A DNA stretch of 64,000 nt from Amycolatopsis echigonensis. Lineage in GTDB: Bacteria; Actinomycetota; Actinomycetes; Mycobacteriales; Pseudonocardiaceae. Where the stretch lies: assembly GCF_014174495.1 (NCBI RefSeq), contig NZ_JACJHR010000044.1, forward strand, positions 1-64,000. The letters run 5' to 3'. The notes below the pieces were generated by a model. It was given only the letters and a program-made list of their open reading frames with translations, was not told the DNA's origin and searched no databases. Position 1 is the stretch's first letter; each line of letters starts with the position of its first letter. Of the stretch, positions 57,530 through 64,000 are shown piece after piece. The position numbers were made by a program, and so were the translations under genes.

Positions 57530-58179
57530 TGACGACTTACGCCGGAAGCCCGGGCGTCCCCGTGTCGCCTGTCCCCCGTGACGACGGTATTGACGTTGCT
57601 GCCGCGGCGGCCCGGCGGGTGGTCAGCGCGCTCTTGCACGTGGGTGCGGACGGCGGCGCGCCAATGGCGGACATCGCCCGCGACCTCGACCGGATCGCCG
57701 ACCAGCTCGAAGAGCACGCGCCGGAACGGCAGGAGCGCGTCATCGGCATGTGGGCAGGGAGACCGCGCCACGATCCGGTCACCGGCCCGGAAAACGCGCT
57801 CGCGCCGCCGGTGCGCCTGCACGGACTGCCGGACGGTTCGGTGACCGGCACGGTGACGCTCGGCCTGCCGTATCAGGGCCCGCCGGGCTGCGTGCACGGC
57901 GGGATTTCCGCGCTGTTGCTGGATCACGCGCTCGGCGTCGCCAACAGCTGGGGGCCTGGGCCGGACGGGATGACCGGCACGCTCAGCGTCCGGTACCACC
58001 GGACGGCTCCGCTGTTCGAGGAATTGACGATCCGCGCGCGGCAGGAATCCAGCGAGGGCCGCCGGATCCGCACGACCGGCGAAATTCTCGCCGGCGGCCG
58101 GGTATGCGTTTCCGCGGACGGGATTTTCGTGGCGGGACACGTCGCGCGTCCGGTCGCGCAGGACGAAGGAGGCCGATGA
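57529..58179 (+). CDS. Hotdog-fold thioesterase (PaaI-like)
   Basis: A 216-residue protein with an N-terminal helical extension (about 75 residues) and a PaaI/YbgC-type hotdog domain: GPENALAPPVRLHGLPDGSV, then TLGLPYQGPPGCVHGGISAL, LLDHALGVANSWGPGPDGMT and LSVRYHRTAPLFEELTIRAR. 'HGGISALLLD' is the signature containing the catalytic acidic residue nearby. It should hydrolyse an acyl-CoA, for instance to relieve CoA trapping in ring degradation. It overlaps the genes on both sides (TGATG before, ATGA after). The substrate is not known. Confidence 0.88.
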   Translation: MTTYAGSPGVPVSPVPRDDGIDVAAAAARRVVSALLHVGADGGAPMADIARDLDRIADQLEEHAPERQERVIGMWAGRPRHDPVTGPENALAPPVRLHGLPDGSVTGTVTLGLPYQGPPGCVHGGISALLLDHALGVANSWGPGPDGMTGTLSVRYHRTAPLFEELTIRARQESSEGRRIRTTGEILAGGRVCVSADGIFVAGHVARPVAQDEGGR

Positions 58180-58937
58180 ACACGCTCGCGGGCCGGGTGG
58201 CCCTGGTGACCGGCGCCGGACAAGGCGTCGGGCAAGGAATCGCGCTGGCGCTGGCGGGGGAGGGGGTGTCGGTTGCGGTCCTCGGGCGCACCCGGGGCAA
58301 ACTGGACGAGACCTGTCGCCTCGTGCGGGAGCGGGGCGCCGCCGCGGAACCGTTCGAGTGCGATGTCGCGGACACCGAGTCGGTCCCCGGCGTTGTCGAC
58401 GCGGTCGTCGCGCGGTTCGGCCGGCTGGACATCCTGGTCAATAACGCGTACTCCGGCGCATTCGGACCGTTGCTCACCATGAGCGATGAGGACTTCGCCC
58501 GCGGTTTCGAGGCCGGCCCGTTCGCCGCGTTCGCGTTCATGAAGGCCGCTCATCCGCATTTGAAGGCCACCGGCGACGGTTCGATCGTCAATCTGGTCAC
58601 CTCGGCGATGGTGCGCTGGGATCCCACCGCTTATGGTGCTTACGCGGCGGCGAAACAAGCCCTGCGCTCGCTGTCGCGCACCGCCGCGGTGGAATGGGCC
58701 CGCGACGGGATCCGGGTCAACGCGATCGCGCCGCACGCGCTTTCGCCGGGGCTGAAATGGTGGACCGAGCACAATCCCGAAGAGGCCGCCGAATTCGTCT
58801 CGACCATTCCCCTGGGCCGGATCGGGGAATGCGAACAGGACATCGGCCGCGCCGTCGTCGCGCTGGTCGGCCCCGATCTGCGCTACCTGACCGGAGCCAC
58901 CGTGCCGCTCGACGGCGGCCAAGCCTATTTCGGCTGA
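58176..58937 (+). CDS. Short-chain dehydrogenase/reductase
   Basis: A 253-residue SDR: VALVTGAGQGVGQGIALALA (cofactor site), FECDVADTESVPGVVDAVVA, LDILVNNAYSGAFGPLLTM (NNAG variant), catalytic Ser in IVNLVTSAMVRW and Y-x3-K in YGAYAAAKQALRSL, then DGIRVNAIAPHALSPG. The last gene of the operon 56756-58937. With another SDR and a thioesterase in the unit, a role in oxidising or reducing a steroid-derived alcohol/ketone is likely, but the step is not defined. Confidence 0.9.
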   Translation: MNTLAGRVALVTGAGQGVGQGIALALAGEGVSVAVLGRTRGKLDETCRLVRERGAAAEPFECDVADTESVPGVVDAVVARFGRLDILVNNAYSGAFGPLLTMSDEDFARGFEAGPFAAFAFMKAAHPHLKATGDGSIVNLVTSAMVRWDPTAYGAYAAAKQALRSLSRTAAVEWARDGIRVNAIAPHALSPGLKWWTEHNPEEAAEFVSTIPLGRIGECEQDIGRAVVALVGPDLRYLTGATVPLDGGQAYFG

Positions 58938-59202
58938 ACCGGCCGAGGACGGCCCCGTATCCGGCCGTGATCGTCAGCATCGAGCAAGCGAATCCGCGGC
59001 TGCCGCCGGAGGTGCGGTTCGTCGGGGACCTGGGTGCTGGCGGCGCGGCTGGAAGAGGGCAGCGGGTCGCCCGTCTGTCGCTACTGAGGAACCGGCCGAG
59101 CAGCCGCCGTCCGTCTCGGACGCTTCTTCGAGCCGCCCGGCGACAGCGCGGGGTCCGGGCGGAGCGTTACCGCGACCGGGGCCCTCCGTCGGTTGGCTTG
59201 CC

Positions 59203-59219
59203 TCCCGGTCACCGGGATC
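59203..59219. promoter_or_regulatory. Shared palindrome, copy 2
   Basis: TCCCGGTCACCGGGATC contains CCCGGTCACCGGG (59204-59216), 43 bases before the start of the flavin oxidoreductase. It equals copy 1 at 56671-56687 except for the central base, which is its complement, so the two palindromes are one site in either orientation. Confidence 0.65.
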
Positions 59220-59247
59220 GCCGGAGCGGGCCAGGCTCTCCGTTTCC

Positions 59248-59253
59248 TAGCGT
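59248..59253 (+). promoter_or_regulatory. Candidate -10 of a leaderless transcript
   Basis: TAGCGT stands 6 bases before the GTG at 59260, the distance expected between a -10 element and a transcription start at the initiation codon. No good -35 is seen. Confidence 0.4.
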
Positions 59254-59259
59254 GGCCAG

Positions 59260-60492
59260 GTGACTTCCACGACTCCCGGCCCGCCCGATCCGCTGGCGCC
59301 CGCGCGGCTCGGGCCGGTGCGGTTGCGCAATCGCGTCGTCAAAGCGGCGACTTACGAGGGACTGAGCCATCGCGGCCGGGTCACCCGGGATCTGGTCGAT
59401 TTCCACGTCGGCTACGCGAAGGGCGGCGTCGGGATGACGACGGTCGCCTATTGCGCGGTCGCGAAGGAAGGTCGCACTGACCGGCATCAGATTCACTGGA
59501 CCGACGAGGCGCTGCCGGGACTGCGCGTGCTCACCGAAGCGGTGCACGCCGAGGGCGCGGCGATCTCGGCGCAGATCGGGCACGCCGGGCCGGTCGCGGA
59601 TCCGAAGGGCAACGGGCGGCCCGCGCTCGCCCCGAGCCGGTATTTCCACCGGGCGACGCTCGGCTTCGCGAAGGAAATCGACCACGCTGGGATCGAGCGC
59701 GTCAAACGCGCTCATGCCGACGCGGCCAAAACCGCCATCGAGTGCGGGTTCGACGCCATAGAAGTCCACTTAGGACACAACTATCTGATCAGTTCCTTCT
59801 TGAGCCAGAAGCTCAACCGCCGCACCGACGAATACGGCGGCTCGCTCGAAAACCGTGCCCGGCTCGCGCGCGACACGATGCGCGCGGTGCGCGACGCGGT
59901 CGGCGACCGGATCGCGGTGATCGTGAAATTGAACATGGACGACGGCGTGCCCGGCGGTTTCTGGCTCGACGAGGCGATCCCGGTGGCGCAGTGGCTCGAA
60001 GCCGACGGTACCTGCGACGCGCTCGAGATGACAGCCGGTTCTTCGCTGCTGAACCCGATGTACCTCTTCAGAGGGGACGCACCGGTCCGCGAATTCGCGG
60101 CGGTGCTGCCGCGGCCGCTCAGGCTGGGCGTGCGGATGATCGGGAAGCGTTTCATTCGCGAATACCCTTACCGGGACGCGTTCCTGCTCGAAGACGCGCG
60201 GCAGATCCGGGCCGCGGTGAAGCTGCCGATGGTGCTGCTCGGCGGCATCACCGACCGCGCGTCGATGGAGCTGGCGATGCGGGAGGGATTCCAGTATGTC
60301 GCGATGGGCCGGGCGTTGCTGCGCGAGCCGGATCTGGTGAACCGGATCTCGGCGGAACCGGAAACGCCGTCGTTGTGCGTCCACTGCAACAAGTGCATGC
60401 CGACGAACTTCACCGGGACGCGGTGTGTGCTAGTGGACCGGACTACGACCCGGGGTGCGGATTGGGGCCAGCCCGCGGGTTACGTGGGTTGA
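59260..60492 (+). CDS. NADH:flavin oxidoreductase/Old Yellow Enzyme family
   Basis: A 410-residue TIM-barrel flavoenzyme: LGPVRLRNRVVKAATYEGLS, GHAGPVADPKGNGRPALAPS, AAKTAIECGFDAIEVHLGHN, then YLISSFLSQKLNRRTDEYGG (the FLSP-type signature), VGDRIAVIVKLNMDDGVPGG and, near the end, CVHCNKCMPTNF, cysteines like those that bind [4Fe-4S] in 2,4-dienoyl-CoA-reductase relatives. The C-terminal NAD-binding domain of those larger enzymes is missing. It may reduce a C=C bond of an enone, plausibly a steroid or its breakdown product. The GTG at 59260 follows TAGCGT by 6 bases. Confidence 0.88.
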   Translation: MTSTTPGPPDPLAPARLGPVRLRNRVVKAATYEGLSHRGRVTRDLVDFHVGYAKGGVGMTTVAYCAVAKEGRTDRHQIHWTDEALPGLRVLTEAVHAEGAAISAQIGHAGPVADPKGNGRPALAPSRYFHRATLGFAKEIDHAGIERVKRAHADAAKTAIECGFDAIEVHLGHNYLISSFLSQKLNRRTDEYGGSLENRARLARDTMRAVRDAVGDRIAVIVKLNMDDGVPGGFWLDEAIPVAQWLEADGTCDALEMTAGSSLLNPMYLFRGDAPVREFAAVLPRPLRLGVRMIGKRFIREYPYRDAFLLEDARQIRAAVKLPMVLLGGITDRASMELAMREGFQYVAMGRALLREPDLVNRISAEPETPSLCVHCNKCMPTNFTGTRCVLVDRTTTRGADWGQPAGYVG

Positions 60493-60710
60493 GGAGCGGA
60501 TGCCCGCGGCGACGGCTTCGCGCAGCCGAGGTCTGCTGCTGTGCACGCCCCCGGCCACGCCGTCCGCGGCGACGGTGCCGCAGGAGCCACCGGCTGGCGA
60601 TCCCCGCGCGCGGCGAGACGGCGGCTGGTCGCCCCGTCGACCCCCAGTGTTCCCGGTCGATCCTGGCTCGCCGGAGTGCCTCCTGTGCCAGGGAAACGCT
60701 CGCGGTCTCA

Positions 60711-60733
60711 ACCTAGCACTTGTTTGGTAGACT
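60711..60733 (+). promoter_or_regulatory. KstR2-type site and -10 before the SDR gene
   Basis: ACCTAGCACTTGTTTGGT (60711-60728) read on the other strand contains AACAAGTGCTAG, one base from the AnCAAGnnCTTGnT box of KstR2. It is followed by TAGACT (60728-60733), a -10. The layout CTTGTTYGGTAG is repeated at 63229-63239 before kstR2. Confidence 0.65.
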
Positions 60734-60760
60734 GATCGCTCCCGGCAAGAAGGGAGCAGC

Positions 60761-61531
60761 ATGCCTGTCAGCTTCGACCTGACCGGTCGCGTCGTACTCG
60801 TCACCGGCGGAGCGCGCGGCGTCGGGGACGGCATCGTCGCGACATTCCTCGAAGCGGGTGCCGAGGTCGAGATCTGCGGGCGCACGGAACCGGAGAAGCT
60901 GCGCGAGGCGGACGGCCGCGAGCCGCGGTTCGCGCAGGTCGACGTGCGGGAGCCGGAGCAGGTCCGGAAGTGGCTGGAAGAGATCGGCGAGCGGCACGGG
61001 CGGCTCGACGTCGTGGTCAACAACGCGGGCGGCGCGCCGTTCGCGCAGTTCTCCGAGGCCTCGCCGCGGTTTCATCGCAAGATCAACGAGCTCAACTTCC
61101 TGGCCGCGGCGTACGTGCTGCACGCGGCGCATCCGCTCCTGCGCGAGACGCCCGGCGCGTCGGCGGTGAACGTCACGTCCATCTCCGCGCGGCGGCCCAG
61201 TCCGGGCACGGCGGTGTACGGCGCGGCGAAGGCGGCGCTGGAAAGTCTCACGACCAGCTTGGCCGTGGAATGGGCACCGCGGGTGCGGGTCAACGCGGTC
61301 AGTTGCGGATTGGTCGAGACGCCGGGTTCCGAAGGCCACTACGGCGATCCGGAACAGCGCGACGCGGTCGCCCGGACGATCCCGCGTGGACAGTTCGCGT
61401 CGCCGGAGGAGGTCGGTCAGGCCTGTTTGCTGCTGGCGTCGCCGCTCGCGAGCCATGTCAGCGGAGCGGTGCTCAATGTGGACGGAGGCGGCGAATGGCC
61501 CGCCTTCCTCCAGCACACCCCGAACGCCTGA
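60761..61531 (+). CDS. Short-chain dehydrogenase of the KstR2 regulon (Rv3549c-like)
   Basis: A 256-residue SDR: DLTGRVVLVTGGARGVGDGI, 'CGRTEPEKLREADGREPRFA', LDVVVNNAGGAPFAQFSEAS, catalytic Ser in VNVTSISARRPSPGTA, Y-x3-K in VYGAAKAALESL and LAVEWAPRVRVNAVSCGLVE. From RFHRKINELN to the end it closely follows mycobacterial Rv3549c, part of the KstR2 regulon for degrading the last two steroid rings. A KstR2-type site and a -10 precede it, and AAGGGAG lies before the ATG. The downstream gene was a thiolase, now only a remnant. Confidence 0.88.
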   Translation: MPVSFDLTGRVVLVTGGARGVGDGIVATFLEAGAEVEICGRTEPEKLREADGREPRFAQVDVREPEQVRKWLEEIGERHGRLDVVVNNAGGAPFAQFSEASPRFHRKINELNFLAAAYVLHAAHPLLRETPGASAVNVTSISARRPSPGTAVYGAAKAALESLTTSLAVEWAPRVRVNAVSCGLVETPGSEGHYGDPEQRDAVARTIPRGQFASPEEVGQACLLLASPLASHVSGAVLNVDGGGEWPAFLQHTPNA

Positions 61532-61543
61532 GGAGGACCCCGC

Positions 61544-61620
61544 GTGCCCGAAGCCGTGATCGTGTCCGCCGCCCGAACGAAGCCTTCACCGCACAGGTGC
61601 TGCCCCGCGTCGATCAGCTG
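61544..61620 (+). pseudogene. Thiolase remnant (two ends joined by an internal deletion)
   Basis: After GAGGAGG, a GTG at 61544 opens VPEAVIVSAAR, the exact start of an acetyl-CoA acetyltransferase. From 61576 a different frame reads NEAFTAQVLPRVDQL, which is the conserved region near the C-terminus of thiolases. About 300 codons between the two are missing, and the frame is lost at the join, so no enzyme can be made. It sits directly after the KstR2-type SDR gene, where steroid clusters carry thiolase genes. Confidence 0.7.
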
Positions 61621-61640
61621 AGCCGCGACCGCTCACGAGG

Positions 61641-63203
61641 TCACCTCAGTTCCCTCTTGAGGATCTTCCCGCTGGCGTTCCGCGGCAGCTCCTTGATCGC
61701 CACGAACTCGCGCGGCACCTTGAAGTTCGCCAGCCGCTCCCGGCAGTATTCGCGCAGCGCCTCCGCGTCCAGCTCGACCCCCGCCCACAGCGTCACGTAA
61801 GCGCGGCCGACCGAGCCCATCCGGTCGTCGTCCACGCCGACCACCGCGGCCTCCACGACGTCCGGATGCGTGCTCAGCACGTTCTCCACCTCGGCCGGGT
61901 ACACGTTGAACCCGCCGACGGTGAACATGTCCTTGAGCCGCCCGGTGATCTTGACGCAGCCGTGCTCGTCCAACCGCCCGACGTCGCCGGTGTGCAGCCA
62001 GCCGTCGGCGTCGATCGCCGCCGCGCTCGCGTCGGGGTCGTCGAAGTAGCCGAGCATCACGAACTCGCCCCGGATCAGGATTTCGCCGTCGGCACCGACC
62101 GGCACGTCGTTGCCCTTCTCGTCGACCGTCCGGATTTCCAGTCCGGGCACCGCCGGGCCGGTCGTCTGCGCGACGTGCCGCGGGTCCTCGTTCGGCCGCG
62201 ACTGGGTCGCCACCACGCATTCGGTGAGCCCGTACGCCTGCGCGACCTGCTCGAAGCCGAGGATGTCCAGCATGTCCGAGAACAGGTTCTCCGGCACCGT
62301 AGCCGCACCGGCGATGGCGAACCGCAACGACGACAGGTCGAATTCGGTGCGGCGCGGGTGGTTGATCAGCGTGGTGAAGATGGTGGGCGCACCGGGCAGC
62401 ACTGAGATGCCGACTCGTTGGATCAGCTCCATCAGCGCGACCGGGTCGAACGTCCGCACCGGGTAGATCGTCGTGCCCGCGGTGATCGCCGCGACGACCC
62501 CGGCCTTGTACCCGAAGGAGTGAAAGAACGGATTGACGATCGCGTACTTGTCAGCGGGGGTGAGCGACGCGCCTTTAGCCCACACTTCCGCGACGCCGAT
62601 CGTCTGGGCGTGCGTGCTCATCACGCCCTTGGGCACGCCCGTGGTGCCTGAGGTGTACAGAATGTCCGCCACCGTGGAAGGCGTTACCGCGGCTTCGTCG
62701 ACGGGCGGCGCCGCGCCCGCCCCGGCGAGGAATTCGTTCCACGGCACCGCAGCGCCGTCCGGCCCGATGTCGATCACGGTGTGCAGCCGCGGAAGCCCGG
62801 GAATCGCACCGGAACCGCCGACGCGGGCCGCGGCCTCGGTGAGCATCCTGAGATAGTCGTTCCCCAGGAATCCGTTGCACAGCACCAGCACCGAGGCGCC
62901 GGACCGCTCCAGCACCACCCGGGCTTCCTCACCGCGGTACCGGGTGTTGATCGGCACGAGCGCCGCGCCGAGGCACTGCGCGCCCAGGAACGCCAGGATG
63001 AATTCGACCCGGTTCGGGGACCACACCGCGACCCGGTCGCCGGGCCGGACGCCGGCCGCCGCCAGCGCCCGGGCAACGGTGCGCGCCCGCTCCCGCAATC
63101 CGGTCCAGGACAGCTGTGTCGTACCGTCGACCACGGCCGGAGCGTCGCCGTGGCGGCGGGCGGCTTCGTCGAGCAAGGCGGGCATCGTGCGAGGTGTCGA
63201 CAC
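61641..63203 (-). CDS. fadD3: HIP-CoA ligase FadD3
   Basis: A 520-residue adenylate-forming acyl-CoA synthetase: P-loop YTSGTTGVPKGVM, NPFFHSFGYKAGVVAAITAG, LPGAPTIFTTLINHPRRTEF, AYGLTECVVATQ, GWLHTGDVGRLDEHG, FNVYPAEVENVL and the C-terminal catalytic Lys in NASGKILKREL. The whole pattern matches mycobacterial FadD3, which activates the indanedione-propanoate (HIP) left from steroid rings C and D. The GTG at 63203 is used, with GAGGAG 8 bases upstream. It is divergent from kstR2 with a perfect KstR2 box in between, as expected for that regulon. Confidence 0.9.
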   Translation of the reverse strand: MSTPRTMPALLDEAARRHGDAPAVVDGTTQLSWTGLRERARTVARALAAAGVRPGDRVAVWSPNRVEFILAFLGAQCLGAALVPINTRYRGEEARVVLERSGASVLVLCNGFLGNDYLRMLTEAAARVGGSGAIPGLPRLHTVIDIGPDGAAVPWNEFLAGAGAAPPVDEAAVTPSTVADILYTSGTTGVPKGVMSTHAQTIGVAEVWAKGASLTPADKYAIVNPFFHSFGYKAGVVAAITAGTTIYPVRTFDPVALMELIQRVGISVLPGAPTIFTTLINHPRRTEFDLSSLRFAIAGAATVPENLFSDMLDILGFEQVAQAYGLTECVVATQSRPNEDPRHVAQTTGPAVPGLEIRTVDEKGNDVPVGADGEILIRGEFVMLGYFDDPDASAAAIDADGWLHTGDVGRLDEHGCVKITGRLKDMFTVGGFNVYPAEVENVLSTHPDVVEAAVVGVDDDRMGSVGRAYVTLWAGVELDAEALREYCRERLANFKVPREFVAIKELPRNASGKILKRELR

Positions 63204-63218
63204 GCGGGTCTCCTCACT

Positions 63219-63242
63219 GAACAAGTGCTTGTTCGGTAGCAT
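63219..63242. promoter_or_regulatory. KstR2 operator and -10 between fadD3 and kstR2
   Basis: GAACAAGTGCTTGTTC (63219-63234) is a perfect 16-bp palindrome that fits the KstR2 box AnCAAGnnCTTGnT. TAGCAT (63237-63242) right after it can serve as -10 for kstR2. On the other side the box lies 16 bases before the fadD3 start. Confidence 0.85.
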
Positions 63243-63276
63243 AGGGGAAAGCAGCGGGCAGGAAGGGATCCATGCG

Positions 63277-63888
63277 ATGACTCCGCGAACCGGCCGGGCT
63301 CCGGTCAAGAACGGCGGCACCCGGCGCGGCGAGCTGCTGGGCATCGCCGCTCAGCTGTTCGCGACCCGGGGCTACTCCCAGACCACCGTCCGCGACATCG
63401 CCGACGAGGCGGGCATCCTGTCCGGCAGCCTGTACCACCATTTCGCGTCCAAGGAGGACATGCTCCGCGAGATCCTCAAGGAGTTCATGGACGACCTGCT
63501 GGCCGCGTTCACCGAGATCGCCGGGAAGGACGGCACGCCGCGCGAGCGGTTCGACGCGCTGGTGCACACGTCCTTCGCGACGATTCACGAGCGGCCGTTC
63601 GCCGTGGCGCTGTACCAGAACGAATCGGCCGTCGTCGGCAGCCTCGCCGATTTCGACTTCGTCGGGAAGACGTCGCTGAAGATCGAAAAACTGTGGCTCA
63701 GCGTGCTCCAGGCGGGCCGCGAGACCGGCGAATTCCGCGACGACCTCGAGACGAGCCTCGTGTACCGGTTCATCCGGGACACCGTCTGGTCGTCGGTCCG
63801 CTGGTACAACCCGCGCGGAAAGCTCCGCCACGACGTCGTGGCGGAGCAGTACCTCGCGATGCTGTACGGCGGTCTGCTCGCCGGCTGA
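63277..63888 (+). CDS. kstR2: TetR family repressor KstR2
   Basis: A 203-residue TetR repressor almost identical in pattern to mycobacterial KstR2: NGGTRRGELLGIAAQLFATR, TTVRDIADEAGILSGSLYHH (recognition helix), FASKEDMLREILKEF, then ALYQNESAVVGSLADFDFVG and VYRFIRDTVWSSVRWYNPRG. KstR2 represses the genes for breakdown of steroid rings C and D and is released by HIP-CoA. Here it is divergent from fadD3, which makes HIP-CoA, and has its box in between. The ATG at 63277 follows GGAAGGGA; the ATG at 63272 is out of frame and stops at once. Confidence 0.92.
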   Translation: MTPRTGRAPVKNGGTRRGELLGIAAQLFATRGYSQTTVRDIADEAGILSGSLYHHFASKEDMLREILKEFMDDLLAAFTEIAGKDGTPRERFDALVHTSFATIHERPFAVALYQNESAVVGSLADFDFVGKTSLKIEKLWLSVLQAGRETGEFRDDLETSLVYRFIRDTVWSSVRWYNPRGKLRHDVVAEQYLAMLYGGLLAG

Positions 63889-63893
63889 GCGGT

Positions 63894-64000
63894 TCAGGGC
63901 CGCGACTCCTTGCCTTCTCGCTCCTTGACCTCCCGGTCCCGCGCCCCGCGCGGGTCGAGCACGGTGCGGATCAGCTCCAGTTCGCGCTCGTCCGGCACCC
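63894..64000 (-). CDS. C-terminal end of a gene cut by the window edge
   Basis: The last 107 bases read leftward as 35 codons ending VPDERELELIRTVLDPRGAR, DREVKEREGKESRP and a TGA at 63896-63894. The pattern 'DExELxLIRxxLDPRGxRxREV' resembles the tail of class I CoA-transferase beta subunits such as IpdB, which lies near kstR2 and fadD3 in steroid clusters, but the visible part is too short to be sure. It is convergent with kstR2, 5 bases apart. Confidence 0.4.
   Translation of the reverse strand, partial: VPDERELELIRTVLDPRGARDREVKEREGKESRP

Larger units (their letters stand above)
58938..59259. other. Intergenic region upstream of the flavin oxidoreductase
   Basis: No gene is supported in these 322 bases. 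One frame from about 58966 (VIVSIEQANPRLPPEVRFVG) looks faintly protein-like but matches nothing I know. The region contains the second shared palindrome (59203-59219) and a -10-like TAGCGT (59248-59253) just before the next gene. Confidence 0.45.

Noticed and set aside
1..64000. Integrated element or genomic island
   Set aside because: No integrase, transposase, tRNA or direct-repeat boundary was seen, and codon use looks alike throughout.

Overview
The DNA is very GC-rich, genes are densely packed on both strands, GTG starts are common and several promoters look leaderless. Together with the content (LuxR-type BenR beside benABC, SoxR without SoxS, an MT0933-type antitoxin, a DUF3558-like lipoprotein, KstR2/FadD3), this points to an actinomycete, most likely Pseudonocardiaceae and Amycolatopsis-like. 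I see no rRNA, tRNA, CRISPR array, insertion sequence or phage gene.

Layout. 1-13.1 kb is mixed housekeeping: the start of a carotenoid oxygenase gene with a membrane protein and a divergent PadR repressor, a Nudix hydrolase, an aldo/keto reductase, a lipoprotein, a MoxR ATPase/VWA pair, an adenosine-deaminase-like enzyme, an orphan antitoxin-like protein, RecQ, a DinB-like protein, and SoxR divergent from an FMN reductase. 13.5-26.7 kb holds several regulator/target pairs with clear operators (TetR/FAD oxidoreductase, MarR/FAD monooxygenase), a three-gene two-component module (regulator, kinase, lipoprotein), a PAP2 phosphatase, a pirin, two hydrolases, a candidate type VII-secreted effector and an FUSC-type membrane protein.

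27-37.2 kb is an acyl-CoA catabolic cluster: two CaiB/BaiF CoA-transferases, two acyl-CoA dehydrogenases, a non-decarboxylating-type thiolase with its DUF35 OB-fold partner, an enoyl-CoA hydratase and MarR and LysR regulators. Two of these genes carry an apparent one-base frameshift. The substrate is unknown.

37.2-47.8 kb is a benzoate-to-muconolactone catabolon. Rightward, benA-benB make the benzoate 1,2-dioxygenase. The next gene fuses the BenC reductase, an FCD ligand-binding domain and the BenD diol dehydrogenase in one 828-residue protein. benR (a LuxR/LAL activator) follows. Leftward, a LysR regulator and catB-catA-catC take catechol through cis,cis-muconate and muconolactone to the enol-lactone. 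Later steps (catD/pcaD, pcaIJ, pcaF) and a benzoate transporter are not in the window.

47.8-54.4 kb contains secreted proteins (a lipoprotein, a DUF5829-like protein, a GH25 muramidase), a LysR, a DUF488 protein, HxlR divergent from an ABM/truncated-hemoglobin fusion, and an IclR. 54.7-64 kb is a partly eroded steroid-catabolism region: a 3-ketosteroid dehydrogenase fragment, a KstR-like TetR, three SDRs, a hotdog thioesterase, an Old-Yellow-type oxidoreductase, a thiolase reduced to its two ends, FadD3 and KstR2. KstR2-type sites lie before the fadD3/kstR2 pair and before one SDR. Two other operons there share a CCCGGTSACCGGG palindrome.

The most unusual item is the BenC-FCD-BenD fusion. 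Also notable are the shared palindrome of the steroid region, a compound operator at 14.8 kb, a ten-copy 17-bp hairpin repeat at 11.8 kb, and a recurrent GTCCA-N3-TGGAC element that recruits otherwise rare codons.
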